This document shows, piece after piece, positions 21,398 to 29,226 of a stretch of 64,000 nt of DNA. The notes below the pieces were generated by a model that did not search any database, was not told where the DNA came from, and saw nothing but the letters and a program-made list of their open reading frames with translations. Both the position numbers and the translations under genes were made by a program. This DNA is from Rugamonas brunnea (GTDB lineage: Bacteria; Pseudomonadota; Gammaproteobacteria; Burkholderiales; Burkholderiaceae_D), in assembly GCF_014042345.1 (NCBI RefSeq), contig NZ_JACEZT010000001.1:496001-560000 (forward strand). Reading direction: 5' to 3'. Within the stretch, counting starts at the first letter, position 1. The number at the start of each line of letters is the position of its first letter.

Positions 21398-22600
21398 TCA
21401 GTCGGGCCAGGCGCAGGTGCGCAGGCCGGCGAAGATGTCGTCCCGTTCGGGCCGGTAGAAATTGCGGAACTTGGCCGATCCCAGCCGCTCCGGCGTGGCG
21501 AACGAGGCGCCGCGCAGCGTCTGGTGGGTGCCGAACCACGGCGCCGAATATTCGCGGTAGCGGTCGGCCTGGAAGCCCGGATACGGTTCGAACGGCGAGG
21601 CCGTCCACTCCCACAACTGGCCCCAGCGGAACGCCGGATGGCCGGACAGCGCCGCGTATTCCCACTCCGCTTCCGTGGGCAGGCGGCGCCCGGCCCAGGC
21701 GCAATACGCCTGCGCCTCATACAGATTGATGTGGCGCACCGGCTCGGCGCCGGCCAGCGTGTGCAGCTGGCCGAAACGCATGGTGCGCCACTGGGCGCCG
21801 TCGCGCTGCCAGTAACGGGGCGCGCAGCGCTCCTGGCGCATCAGCCAGGCGCTGCCGGCCGCGCTCCAGTACTGGCGGTTGTCGTAGCCGCCATCGGCCA
21901 CGAAGTCCGCATACTGGGCGTTGCTGACCAGCGTGCTGTCGATGGTGAACGGCGCCACGTGGACCGGGTGCGCCTCGCGCTCGTTGTCGAACACGAAGCC
22001 GCCATCCTGCGCGCTGCCCAGTTGCAGGGTGCCGCCGGGGAAGCGGATTTCGGAGGGCGCGAACAGGGTCGGCTCGTCGTGCGTGAGCTGGGCCGGCGCG
22101 GCCAGCCCCAGGGTCTGCAGCGTGTACAGGAAAGCTTCGCCGTGCATGTCCTCGTGGGCCAGCGCCAGCCGGTACGGATACAGGGCCGCATCCGTGTTCG
22201 GTTCACGCGAGAGCTTGTCGAGCACGCGGTCCAGCACTTCATGGCAGTAGGTTTTCAGCGCGCCCGTGCTGGGCAGGTCCAGGTTCCAGCGGCTACGGTG
22301 CGGCACGGTGTTCGAATCGAACCAGTCGTCGCCGCGCGTGAGCAAGGAGTTGTACAAGGCGTCGGCCGGATGGCTGGACGCCGCCTCGCGCAGGATGAAC
22401 CATTCGGCGAACCAGGCCGTGTGGCCCAGCTCCCACAACGGCGGATTGACCGTGACCAGCTGGGGCACGCGCGACGGCGCATCGAGCCCGGCAGCGACGA
22501 AACAGTCGAACAGGCGCAGCGTATAATCACGCGCTGAATGGAGCGCCTCGGCCAGTTGCATCGGGCGGGCGTGGCGGAACGAAGCATGGATAGCACTCAT
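21398..22600 (-). CDS. senA: Selenoneine synthase SenA (EgtB-like)
   Basis: 400 residues from the ATG at 22600. It joins hercynine to a selenosugar using non-heme iron and O2, giving selenoneine. Two domains are visible: an N-terminal DinB-like domain with the three-His iron site, His60 (ELGHTAWF), His149 and His153 (AHEDMHGEAF), and a C-terminal FGE-sulfatase-like domain from about 185, with GGYDNRQYW and CAWAGRRLPTEAEWEYAA. The family is EgtB-like, but the divergent neighbours senB and senC identify it as SenA. A second, separate EgtB lies 10.4 kb downstream. No clear ribosome binding site precedes the ATG. Confidence 0.88.
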   Translation of the reverse strand: MSAIHASFRHARPMQLAEALHSARDYTLRLFDCFVAAGLDAPSRVPQLVTVNPPLWELGHTAWFAEWFILREAASSHPADALYNSLLTRGDDWFDSNTVPHRSRWNLDLPSTGALKTYCHEVLDRVLDKLSREPNTDAALYPYRLALAHEDMHGEAFLYTLQTLGLAAPAQLTHDEPTLFAPSEIRFPGGTLQLGSAQDGGFVFDNEREAHPVHVAPFTIDSTLVSNAQYADFVADGGYDNRQYWSAAGSAWLMRQERCAPRYWQRDGAQWRTMRFGQLHTLAGAEPVRHINLYEAQAYCAWAGRRLPTEAEWEYAALSGHPAFRWGQLWEWTASPFEPYPGFQADRYREYSAPWFGTHQTLRGASFATPERLGSAKFRNFYRPERDDIFAGLRTCAWPD

Positions 22601-22650
22601 CGTTTGATTGTAGCGGCTTTTGCGACGAAATACAGGTGCGCGATCAAACG
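22601..22650. promoter_or_regulatory. senA-senB divergent control region with inverted repeat
   Basis: The gap between the two start codons is 85 bases. It holds CGTTTGAT (22601-22608) and ATCAAACG (22643-22650), a perfect 8-base inverted repeat with a 34-base spacer. A TACAAT -10-like box for senA lies at 22612-22607 on the minus strand. Confidence 0.5.
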
Positions 22651-22685
22651 GGGCGAGCGGCATCCACACATCACGACAGGCGGCA

Positions 22686-23726
22686 GTGAAGCGACCCCAC
22701 ATCTGGATCATCAGCCCGGCCTCGGCCAAGGCCAACAACGGCAACTGGCAAAGCGCCCGGCGCTGGGCGCGCTTCCTGCGCACGCGCTACCGCGTGACGA
22801 TCGCGCAACAATGGCCCGATCCGGACGCTGCCTCCGCTCACGCTCACGCTCCCGCTAACCTGCCCGACCTGCCCGACCTGCTGATTGCGCTGCATGCGCG
22901 CCGCTCGGCCGCCTCGCTCGACGCTTACGTGCACGCCTGCCCCGAGCGCCCCACCATCCTGCTGCTGACGGGCACCGACCTGTATCGCGACATCGCGTCC
23001 GACGCCAGCGCCCAGGCCTCGCTGCGCCACGCCCGCGCGCTGGTGGTGCTGCAGCCGGCCGGCCTGGCCGAGCTGCCGGCGCCGCTGCGCGCCAAGGCCA
23101 GCGTGATCTACCAGTCGGCCGACACGCTGCGCCCCGCCACAGGGCCGCGCCGCCACCTGGACGTCTGCATGGTGGGCCACCTGCGCGACGAGAAGGACCC
23201 GGCCACCTTCATGCGCGCGGCCGCGCACGTGCGCGACGCGCGGGTGCGGCTGCTGCACATCGGCGGCGCGCTCGATCCGGCGCTGGGCCAGCTGGCCGAG
23301 GCGACGGCGCGCGACCACCCGCGCTACCGCTGGCTGGGCGCCCTGCCCCATGCCGCCACGCGCCAGCGCCTCAAGCGCAGCTTCCTGATGGCCATCACCT
23401 CGCGCATGGAGGGCGGCGCCAACGTCATCATCGAAGCTGTCACCAGCGGCGTGCCGGTGCTGGCCAGCGACATCAGCGGCAACCGCGGCATGCTGGGCGA
23501 CGACTACGCCGGCTACTTCGCGCCCGGCGACGACAACGCGCTGGCGGCCCTGATCGGGCGCTGCGCCGCCGATCCGGCCTTCTACGCCCACCTGCAAGCG
23601 CAATGCGCGGCGCGCGCGGCCTTGTTCGCGCCGGCGTCCGAGCAGGCGGCCTTGCTCGACTTAGTGGATAATCTGCTACAGACAAATACAACCACGGCCG
23701 CGCCAACGGCGGCCGCACCACACTGA
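22686..23726 (+). CDS. senB: Selenosugar synthase SenB (TIGR04348-type glycosyltransferase)
   Basis: 346 residues from the GTG at 22686 (VKRPHIWIISPASAKANNGN); the frame is open to a TTG at 22620. It couples selenophosphate with a UDP-sugar to form the selenosugar that SenA uses. GT-4/GT-B layout: N-terminal WIISPASAKANNGNWQSARR, then VCMVGHLRDEKDP, and ITSRMEGGANVIIEAVTSGVPVLASDISGNRG, the nucleotide-sugar loop of GT-B enzymes. The length and motifs match the family that is always tied to a SelD-like gene and an EgtB-like gene. It is followed by senC after 10 bases. Confidence 0.87.
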   Translation: MKRPHIWIISPASAKANNGNWQSARRWARFLRTRYRVTIAQQWPDPDAASAHAHAPANLPDLPDLLIALHARRSAASLDAYVHACPERPTILLLTGTDLYRDIASDASAQASLRHARALVVLQPAGLAELPAPLRAKASVIYQSADTLRPATGPRRHLDVCMVGHLRDEKDPATFMRAAAHVRDARVRLLHIGGALDPALGQLAEATARDHPRYRWLGALPHAATRQRLKRSFLMAITSRMEGGANVIIEAVTSGVPVLASDISGNRGMLGDDYAGYFAPGDDNALAALIGRCAADPAFYAHLQAQCAARAALFAPASEQAALLDLVDNLLQTNTTTAAPTAAAPH

Positions 23727-23736
23727 GGAAAACACC

Positions 23737-24786
23737 ATGAGCGACGCTCCCATCAAACTCACCTCCTTTTCCCATGGCGGCGGCTGCGGCTGCAAGATCG
23801 CGCCCGGCGTGCTGTCGGAAATCCTGAAAAATTCGTCCGGCTTCCCCGTGCCCAAGGAACTGATGGTGGGCATCGAGACGGCCGACGACGCGGCCGTCTA
23901 CAAGCTCAATGACGAGCAGGCGCTGATCGCCACCACCGACTTCTTCATGCCCATCGTCGACGATCCGTTCGACTTCGGCCGCATCGCCGCCACCAACGCC
24001 ATCTCCGACGTGTACGCGATGGGCGGCACGCCCATCATGGCCCTGGCGCTGGTGGGCATGCCGGTCAACAAGCTGCCGCTGGAAACCATCGGCCAGATCA
24101 TCAAGGGCGGCGAAGCCATTTGCGCCGAAGCCGGCATTCCCATCGCGGGCGGCCACACGATCGACTCGGTGGAACCGATCTACGGCCTGGTGGTGATGGG
24201 CCTGGTGCACCCATCCAAGGTCAAGCGCAACGCCGACGCGCGCGCCGGCGACGTGCTGGTGCTGGGCAAACCGCTGGGCGTTGGCGTGCTGTCGGCCGCG
24301 CTGAAAAAGGACAAGCTGGATGCGGCCGGCTACGCGGCCATGATCGCCAACACCACCAAGCTCAATAAGCCGGGCAAGGCGCTGTCGGAACTGGCCGGCG
24401 TGCACGCGCTGACCGACGTCACCGGCTTCGGCCTGCTGGGCCACCTGCTGGAAATCTGCCGTGGCGCGGGGCTGACGGCGCAGCTGAACATGGCGCAGGT
24501 GCCGCTGCTGCCGGGCGTGGAGCAACTGGCGCACGACGGCTACTTCACGGGCGCCTCGGGCCGCAACTGGGATGCCTATGGCAAGGATGTGCAACTGTCG
24601 CCGTCCATCACCCAGGCCCAGCACATGCTGCTGACGGACCCGCAAACGTCGGGCGGCCTGCTGGTGTCGTGCGATCCGTCCAGCGTGGACGAGGTGCTGG
24701 CCCTGTTCCGCCGCGAAGGCTTCGGCGAGGCGGCGGTAATCGGCGAGATGGTGGAGGGCGCACCGCGGGTGCAAGTGGCGGCGTAA
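23737..24786 (+). CDS. senC: Selenophosphate synthetase, SenC/SelD
   Basis: 349 residues. It makes selenophosphate from selenide and ATP. The active-site loop FSHGGGCGCK gives Cys17 and Lys20, the same positions as E. coli SelD; the codon is TGC, so no selenocysteine is needed. ATP-binding AIR-synthase fold: ETADDAAVYKLND, TDFFMPIVDDPFDFGRIAATNAISD, GGHTIDSVEPIYG, LTDVTGFGLLGH and DPQTSGGLLV. The 10-base gap after senB marks an operon. It could also supply selenophosphate for other uses; no selA, selB or mnmH is in the window. Confidence 0.9.
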   Translation: MSDAPIKLTSFSHGGGCGCKIAPGVLSEILKNSSGFPVPKELMVGIETADDAAVYKLNDEQALIATTDFFMPIVDDPFDFGRIAATNAISDVYAMGGTPIMALALVGMPVNKLPLETIGQIIKGGEAICAEAGIPIAGGHTIDSVEPIYGLVVMGLVHPSKVKRNADARAGDVLVLGKPLGVGVLSAALKKDKLDAAGYAAMIANTTKLNKPGKALSELAGVHALTDVTGFGLLGHLLEICRGAGLTAQLNMAQVPLLPGVEQLAHDGYFTGASGRNWDAYGKDVQLSPSITQAQHMLLTDPQTSGGLLVSCDPSSVDEVLALFRREGFGEAAVIGEMVEGAPRVQVAA

Positions 24787-24806
24787 GATCGTCCTGCTTT
24801 GAAACC

Positions 24807-24834
24807 AGGGTCTGCCCCCAAGGGGACAGACCCT
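24807..24834. repeat. Hairpin repeat between senC and cyclase gene
   Basis: AGGGTCTG (24807-24814) pairs with CAGACCCT (24827-24834). CCCC and GGGG form a second stem nested inside. It sits between two convergent genes and lacks a T run. It is related to the 540-592 repeat and may act as a two-way transcription barrier. Confidence 0.6.
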
Positions 24835-24842
24835 TATGCGGG

Positions 24843-26810
24843 CTAGGCCGCGTTGCGCTTGGCCAGGTACATGGCCGAATCGGCGTGCTTGAGGATTTCG
24901 TCCGGGTCGCTCTGGTCGCCGCAGAACAGCCGCCAGCCGATGCTGATGGTGCAGCTGTAACGCAGCTCGCCCAGCTGGTATTCCTGGTTCAGGATGCGGC
25001 TGATCTTATCGGCCAGCGCCTCCACATGGTGGTGCGCGGCCACCGCGTCGCCACCCAGTTCCTCGATCAGCACCACGAATTCGTCGCCGCCCAGGCGCGC
25101 CACCGTGTCGGCCTGGCGCACCAGCGCGCGCAGGCGCCGCGCCACCTTCACCAGCAACTGGTCGCCCGCGTCGTGGCCGTGGGTGTCGTTGAGCAGCTTG
25201 AATTTGTTCAGGTCCATGAACAGGATGGCCGCGTAGCTGGTGTGGCGCTGGCTCACCAGGATGGCCTGCTTGAGCCGGTCCAGCAGCAGGCGCCGGTTGG
25301 GCAACTGGGTCAGCGCGTCGTAGAACGCCATCATGCGCAGCTCCTGCTCCAGCCGCTTGCGCTCGGTCATGTCCACGAACTGGGCCAGCAAATGACTGCC
25401 CCCTTCCGCCTCCACCGGCACGATGCGCGATTCGAGCCAGATGTCGCGCCCCTGGCTGGTGCCCACCTGTACTTCGCGCCGCTGCACGCTGTTGGTGGCC
25501 AGCGCCTGGCGGCAATCGTCCACCAGCGCGGCCACGTGCCAGCGGCTGACCTCATACGCGTCCTGCGCCAGCAACTGCTCGCGCGTGACGCCGATCAGGC
25601 GGGCGAAGGCGTCATTGGCCTCGATGCAGCGGCCATCGGCCGCGAACACCCGCATCGGCAGCGGGGAATTGAGCAGGATGGAGGCATTGAACTTGAGGAC
25701 CGAGCGCAGCTCGCGATTGACCGATTCGGCCGCACTGCGCGCATCGCGCAATTCCTGCTGCACGCGCTGGCTCGCTTCGAGCGCGTCGCGCAAGCGCTCT
25801 TCCATCTCGTGGCGCTCGGTCAGGTCGAGGAACTGCACCAGCAGGTGGCGCTCGCCATTGAGTTCGGTGACCATGATGTGGCACTCGCCGCTGATGGCGC
25901 GGCCAAACGCCGTCAACACGGCGCCTTCGAGCCGGCGCGGCTGGCCATCCTCCAGCGACGCCAGGGCCTGGTCCAGCAGGCCCGAATCGCGCCACTTGTC
26001 GATCTGGTGGAAGTTGTACGACATCAGGTTGATGCGCGTGGTGCCCACCATGCTGGCGTAGGCCTCGTTGGCCTCCACGCAGCGGCCGTCGGCCGCGTAC
26101 ACGCCGATCGGCACCGGCGAACACTGTACGATGGTCTCGTTAAACCGCAGCACGGCGGCCAGTTCCTGGTTGGCCTTTTCGGCACGGCCCAAGGCGGCCG
26201 CCAGGCGGTTCTGCAAATCCATCTCGATGCCGTAGTTGGCCTCATGGCTGGCGACGAAGAACCACACCATGAAACCGGTGAAGCCGATCACGAGCACGTG
26301 CACCACGGCCCAGACGCCAGCCGGACGCAATGGCACCGGCAGCACCAGCGCGCCGCGCGCTTCGGCCAACCAGTACAACACCACGCCGCACATGAACAAC
26401 AGCGTCAGCGCCACCAGCACGCGCCGTCCCAGCAACCAGCCCGTCATCATCAGCAACGGGGCCACGCACAGCAAGATCGGCGTGCGCACCCCGTTCAGCA
26501 ACATCGGCACGAACAGCACGAACAAGCCCCACAGGCTCACGATCAGGTAACGCGCCAGGGCCGTATGCCCCAGCATCACCGTCGCCTTGGCCAGCACACC
26601 GGCCGCCACCATCAGCATGCCCGGATACTGGATGGCCGGTGCCGTCACGTACAGGCCAAACCACAAGGCCGCGCCAAACAGGATCCACGCATCGACGAAA
26701 CGGCGCACGAAACGGTCGCTGGTATCGGCCACGCGCCGTCTTGCGGCGGCTCCCTCCTGCGTCAGGACAGCGGCCGAGCGCGGCGACGGGCGGGGCAAAC
26801 CCATGGTCAT
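24843..26810 (-). CDS. Diguanylate cyclase with membrane domain and two PAS domains
   Basis: 655 residues. After a polar N-terminus come about five to six transmembrane segments (40-185). PAS 1 follows (about 220-340) and PAS 2 (about 370-490), each with a VYAADGRCVEANEAY or VFAADGRCIEANDAF core and PAC-type QFLDLTER / QFVDMTER ends. The GGDEF domain (about 495-650) has DALTQLPNRRLLLDRL, DLNKFKLLNDTHGHDAGDQL and an intact LGGDEF, so c-di-GMP synthesis is likely. No EAL domain is present. It is an inner-membrane sensor; the input is unknown. Convergent with senC. Confidence 0.9.
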   Translation of the reverse strand: MTMGLPRPSPRSAAVLTQEGAAARRRVADTSDRFVRRFVDAWILFGAALWFGLYVTAPAIQYPGMLMVAAGVLAKATVMLGHTALARYLIVSLWGLFVLFVPMLLNGVRTPILLCVAPLLMMTGWLLGRRVLVALTLLFMCGVVLYWLAEARGALVLPVPLRPAGVWAVVHVLVIGFTGFMVWFFVASHEANYGIEMDLQNRLAAALGRAEKANQELAAVLRFNETIVQCSPVPIGVYAADGRCVEANEAYASMVGTTRINLMSYNFHQIDKWRDSGLLDQALASLEDGQPRRLEGAVLTAFGRAISGECHIMVTELNGERHLLVQFLDLTERHEMEERLRDALEASQRVQQELRDARSAAESVNRELRSVLKFNASILLNSPLPMRVFAADGRCIEANDAFARLIGVTREQLLAQDAYEVSRWHVAALVDDCRQALATNSVQRREVQVGTSQGRDIWLESRIVPVEAEGGSHLLAQFVDMTERKRLEQELRMMAFYDALTQLPNRRLLLDRLKQAILVSQRHTSYAAILFMDLNKFKLLNDTHGHDAGDQLLVKVARRLRALVRQADTVARLGGDEFVVLIEELGGDAVAAHHHVEALADKISRILNQEYQLGELRYSCTISIGWRLFCGDQSDPDEILKHADSAMYLAKRNAA

Positions 26811-26975
26811 GTGCGGGGAACTCCGGTTGGATCAGGAAGAATTGTCTACAACACATTGTACATGGCGCCACCGGCCCGGTGGCGCGGCGGCGGGCCGCGC
26901 CGTGTTGGCGGCACCACAGGCGCGGGCCAGCCGGGACGGCCCGCACCAGCACTGCCACGGCCCGCATCTTTTTGC

Positions 26976-27005
26976 TTGACAAGGGCGCGCGCCAGCCCTT
27001 ACATT
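26976..27005 (+). promoter_or_regulatory. Promoter of the leuA leader transcript
   Basis: TTGACA (26976-26981), 18-base spacer, TACATT (27000-27005). A start near 27012 would give a leader of about 390 bases before leuA, containing the leucine-rich leader ORF. Confidence 0.6.
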
Positions 27006-27011
27006 GGATGC

Positions 27012-27089
27012 ATGACCGCGCATCTGCACCTATCCTCTTTCCTGCCGGCCGCCCTATCCCTAGCGGCGCACCTATCCGCACGCGCTTAA
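27012..27089 (+). CDS. Possible short leucine-containing ORF at transcript 5' end
   Basis: 25 residues beginning MTAHLHLSSFL, with six Leu spread through it, four of them the rare codon CTA. It starts at the predicted transcription start and has no ribosome binding site, so it would have to be leaderless. This may be chance, caused by the repeated CCTATCC motif in this stretch. It is weaker than the leader ORF at 27204. Confidence 0.25.
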   Translation: MTAHLHLSSFLPAALSLAAHLSARA

Positions 27090-27203
27090 TCCGCACGTCG
27101 CACCCCGCGTTTCGCAGCACCCAAACGCACACTATCAAGTAGTCGTAACACGCCGCCCGGCCACGAGCCGCACGGATCTTCGAACCCAGGAAAGCTTGCA
27201 CCG

Positions 27204-27323
27204 ATGTCCACCATGGCCCACCGCGTATCCGTCCGCACCAGCGCCTTTGTCGCGCTGCCGCTGGGCGTGCGCGCGCAAACGCGCCTGCTGCTATTGCTAC
27301 CGATCGGTTGCCAGGCCAAGTGA
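27204..27323 (+). CDS. leuA leader peptide with five consecutive Leu codons
   Basis: 39 residues, ATG at 27204 with a second in-frame ATG at 27213, stop TGA at 27321-27323. Residues 28-32 are read CTG CTG CTA TTG CTA, five leucines in a row, placed nine codons before the stop. AGGA lies 12 bases upstream of the first ATG. A GGCCA...TGGCC stem spans the stop codon region (about 27312-27335), and a short GCCG...CGGC stem followed by TTT precedes leuA. The position, codon cluster and distance to leuA (78 bases) are those of a classic attenuation leader. No strong T-run terminator is visible, so the exact mechanism is open. Confidence 0.7.
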   Translation: MSTMAHRVSVRTSAFVALPLGVRAQTRLLLLLPIGCQAK

Positions 27324-27401
27324 CCCGTGGCCGCCTGCCAGCCCATCGCCACCCGCGCCGACCGTAACGGCTTTCCCCATTCAAGATTCCAGGAGTACCA
27401 C

Positions 27402-29096
27402 ATGATGCTGCAGAACCCAGCCGCGAAATACCGCGCCTTCCCGCCCGTCCAATTGTCCGACCGCCAGTGGCCGAACAACGTCATCACCAAGCCGCCGATC
27501 TGGATGAGCACCGACCTGCGCGACGGTAACCAGGCCCTGATCGAACCCATGAGCGCCGAGAAGAAACTGCGCTTCTTTGAACTGCTGTGCAAGATCGGCC
27601 TCAAGGAAATCGAAGTGGGCTTCCCGTCCGCCTCGCAGACCGACTTCGACTTCGTGCGCAAGCTGGTCGACGAGAACCGCATTCCGGAAGACGTGACCAT
27701 CATCGTGCTGACCCAGTCGCGCGATGAACTGATCCGCCGCACGGTGGAGTCGGTGGCCGGCGCGCGCCGTGCCGTGGTCCACCTGTACAACTCGGTGGCG
27801 CCCGTGTTCCGCAAAGTGGTGTTCGGCATGTCGCGCGAGCAGATCACCAACATCGCCACCACCGGCACCCGCCTGGTGAAGGAACTGGTGGCCCAGCATC
27901 CGCAGACGGAATGGGTGTTCGAATACACGCCCGAATCGTTCTCCACCACGGAGCTCGATTTTTCCAAGCACATCGTGGACGCCGTCAGCGCCATCTGGGA
28001 ACCGACCCCGCAAAACAAGATGATCGTCAACCTGCCCTCGACGGTCGAATGCAGCACCCCCAATGTGTACGCGGACCAGATCGAATGGATGTCGCGCAAG
28101 CTGGCGCGCCGCGATTCCCTGATCATCAGCGTCCACCCGCACAACGACCGCGGCACGGCCGTGGCCTCGGCCGAACTGGCCGTGATGGCCGGCGCCGACC
28201 GCGTCGAGGGCTGTTTGTTCGGCAACGGCGAGCGCACCGGCAACGTGGACCTGGTGACGCTGGCGCTCAACCTGTACACCCAGGGCGTACATCCGGGCCT
28301 GGACTTCTCCGACATCGACGAAGTGCGCAAGTGCGTGGAGGAGTGCAACCAGCTGCCCGTGCATCCGCGCCACCCCTACGTGGGCGACCTGGTGTTCACG
28401 GCCTTCTCCGGCTCGCACCAGGACGCGATCAAGAAGGGCTTCGCCCAGCAGCAGCCGGGCGCGCTGTGGGAAATCCCCTACCTGCCGATCGACCCGGCCG
28501 ACCTGGGCCGCAGCTACGACGCCGTGATCCGCGTCAACAGCCAGTCCGGCAAAGGCGGCATGGCCTATCTGCTGGAGCAGGACTACGGCCTGGTGCTGCC
28601 GCGCCGCCTGCAGATCGAGTTCTCGCGCGCGGTGCAGGCCGTGGCCGACGCCACCGGCCTGGAGATCACGGCCGACGGCATCCATGAGATCTTCAGCCGC
28701 GAATACCTGGAGCAGAACGCGCCCTACGCCTACAGCGCGCACCGCATGGTGGAGGACACCAGCAGCGACGAGCCGGTGCAGATCGACATCGCCGTGCTCC
28801 ACAACCAGGCGCCGCTGGCCCTGCAAGGCGGCGGCAACGGCCCGATCGACGCCTTCGTCGACGCGCTGGGCCTGGACATCAAGCTGATGGACTACCACGA
28901 GCACGCGATCGGCTCGGGCGCCAACGCCAGGGCCGCCTGCTACGTGGAACTGCGGCTCGATAACGGCCCCACCCTGTTCGGCGCTGGCATCGACAGCAAC
29001 ATCGTCACGGCCTCGTTCAAGGCCGTGCTGAGCGCCGTCAACCGCCAGCTCAAGCAGGCCAAGGCCGGCGCCGCGCCGGCCACCGTGGCGGCCTGA
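27402..29096 (+). CDS. leuA: 2-isopropylmalate synthase
   Basis: 564 residues from the ATG at 27402, with AGGAG at 27391-27395. First committed step of leucine synthesis: acetyl-CoA plus 2-ketoisovalerate. This is the longer LeuA form. Catalytic barrel: [13 protein letters not shown] (metal Asp and active-site Arg), [39 protein letters not shown] (metal HxH) and [20 protein letters not shown]. The C-terminal regulatory domain (from about 430) would carry leucine feedback inhibition. A leucine-rich leader ORF precedes it, and a strong terminator follows, so leuA is transcribed alone. Confidence 0.96.
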   Translation: MMLQNPAAKYRAFPPVQLSDRQWPNNVITKPPIWMSTDLRDGNQALIEPMSAEKKLRFFELLCKIGLKEIEVGFPSASQTDFDFVRKLVDENRIPEDVTIIVLTQSRDELIRRTVESVAGARRAVVHLYNSVAPVFRKVVFGMSREQITNIATTGTRLVKELVAQHPQTEWVFEYTPESFSTTELDFSKHIVDAVSAIWEPTPQNKMIVNLPSTVECSTPNVYADQIEWMSRKLARRDSLIISVHPHNDRGTAVASAELAVMAGADRVEGCLFGNGERTGNVDLVTLALNLYTQGVHPGLDFSDIDEVRKCVEECNQLPVHPRHPYVGDLVFTAFSGSHQDAIKKGFAQQQPGALWEIPYLPIDPADLGRSYDAVIRVNSQSGKGGMAYLLEQDYGLVLPRRLQIEFSRAVQAVADATGLEITADGIHEIFSREYLEQNAPYAYSAHRMVEDTSSDEPVQIDIAVLHNQAPLALQGGGNGPIDAFVDALGLDIKLMDYHEHAIGSGANARAACYVELRLDNGPTLFGAGIDSNIVTASFKAVLSAVNRQLKQAKAGAAPATVAA

Positions 29097-29110
29097 CACC
29101 GGCAACACCG

Positions 29111-29149
29111 CGTTGCGCGCAACCGCCAGTCGTTTGCGCGCAACGTTTT
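29111..29149 (+). terminator. Intrinsic terminator after leuA
   Basis: CGTTGCGCGCAA (29111-29122) and TTGCGCGCAACG (29134-29145) form a perfect 12-bp stem with an 11-base loop, followed by TTTT. Confidence 0.92.
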
Positions 29150-29175
29150 CCGCTCACAAAAGTGGAAAATATGAT
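29147..29175 (+). promoter_or_regulatory. Putative promoter of the Lnt-like gene
   Basis: TTTCCG (29147-29152), 17-base spacer, TATGAT (29170-29175). It overlaps the T tract of the leuA terminator. The leader to the GTG at 29227 would be about 45 bases. Confidence 0.5.
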
Positions 29176-29226
29176 AACGAAATGACGGATTGCACTACAC
29201 TGCACTTTTAGCAAGGAGTGCGATCC

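Noticed and set aside
23737..23796. Selenocysteine codon in the SelD-like gene
   Set aside because: The active-site codon is TGC (Cys17), and the frame is open without in-frame TGA.
24801..24840. Intrinsic terminator after senC
   Set aside because: The hairpin is strong but has no T run on either strand, so it is listed as a repeat rather than a terminator.
24669..27089. 806-codon plus-strand frame across the PAS-GGDEF gene
   Set aside because: It is the antisense shadow of a well-supported cyclase; composition is His/Arg/Gln-rich and no domain is recognisable.
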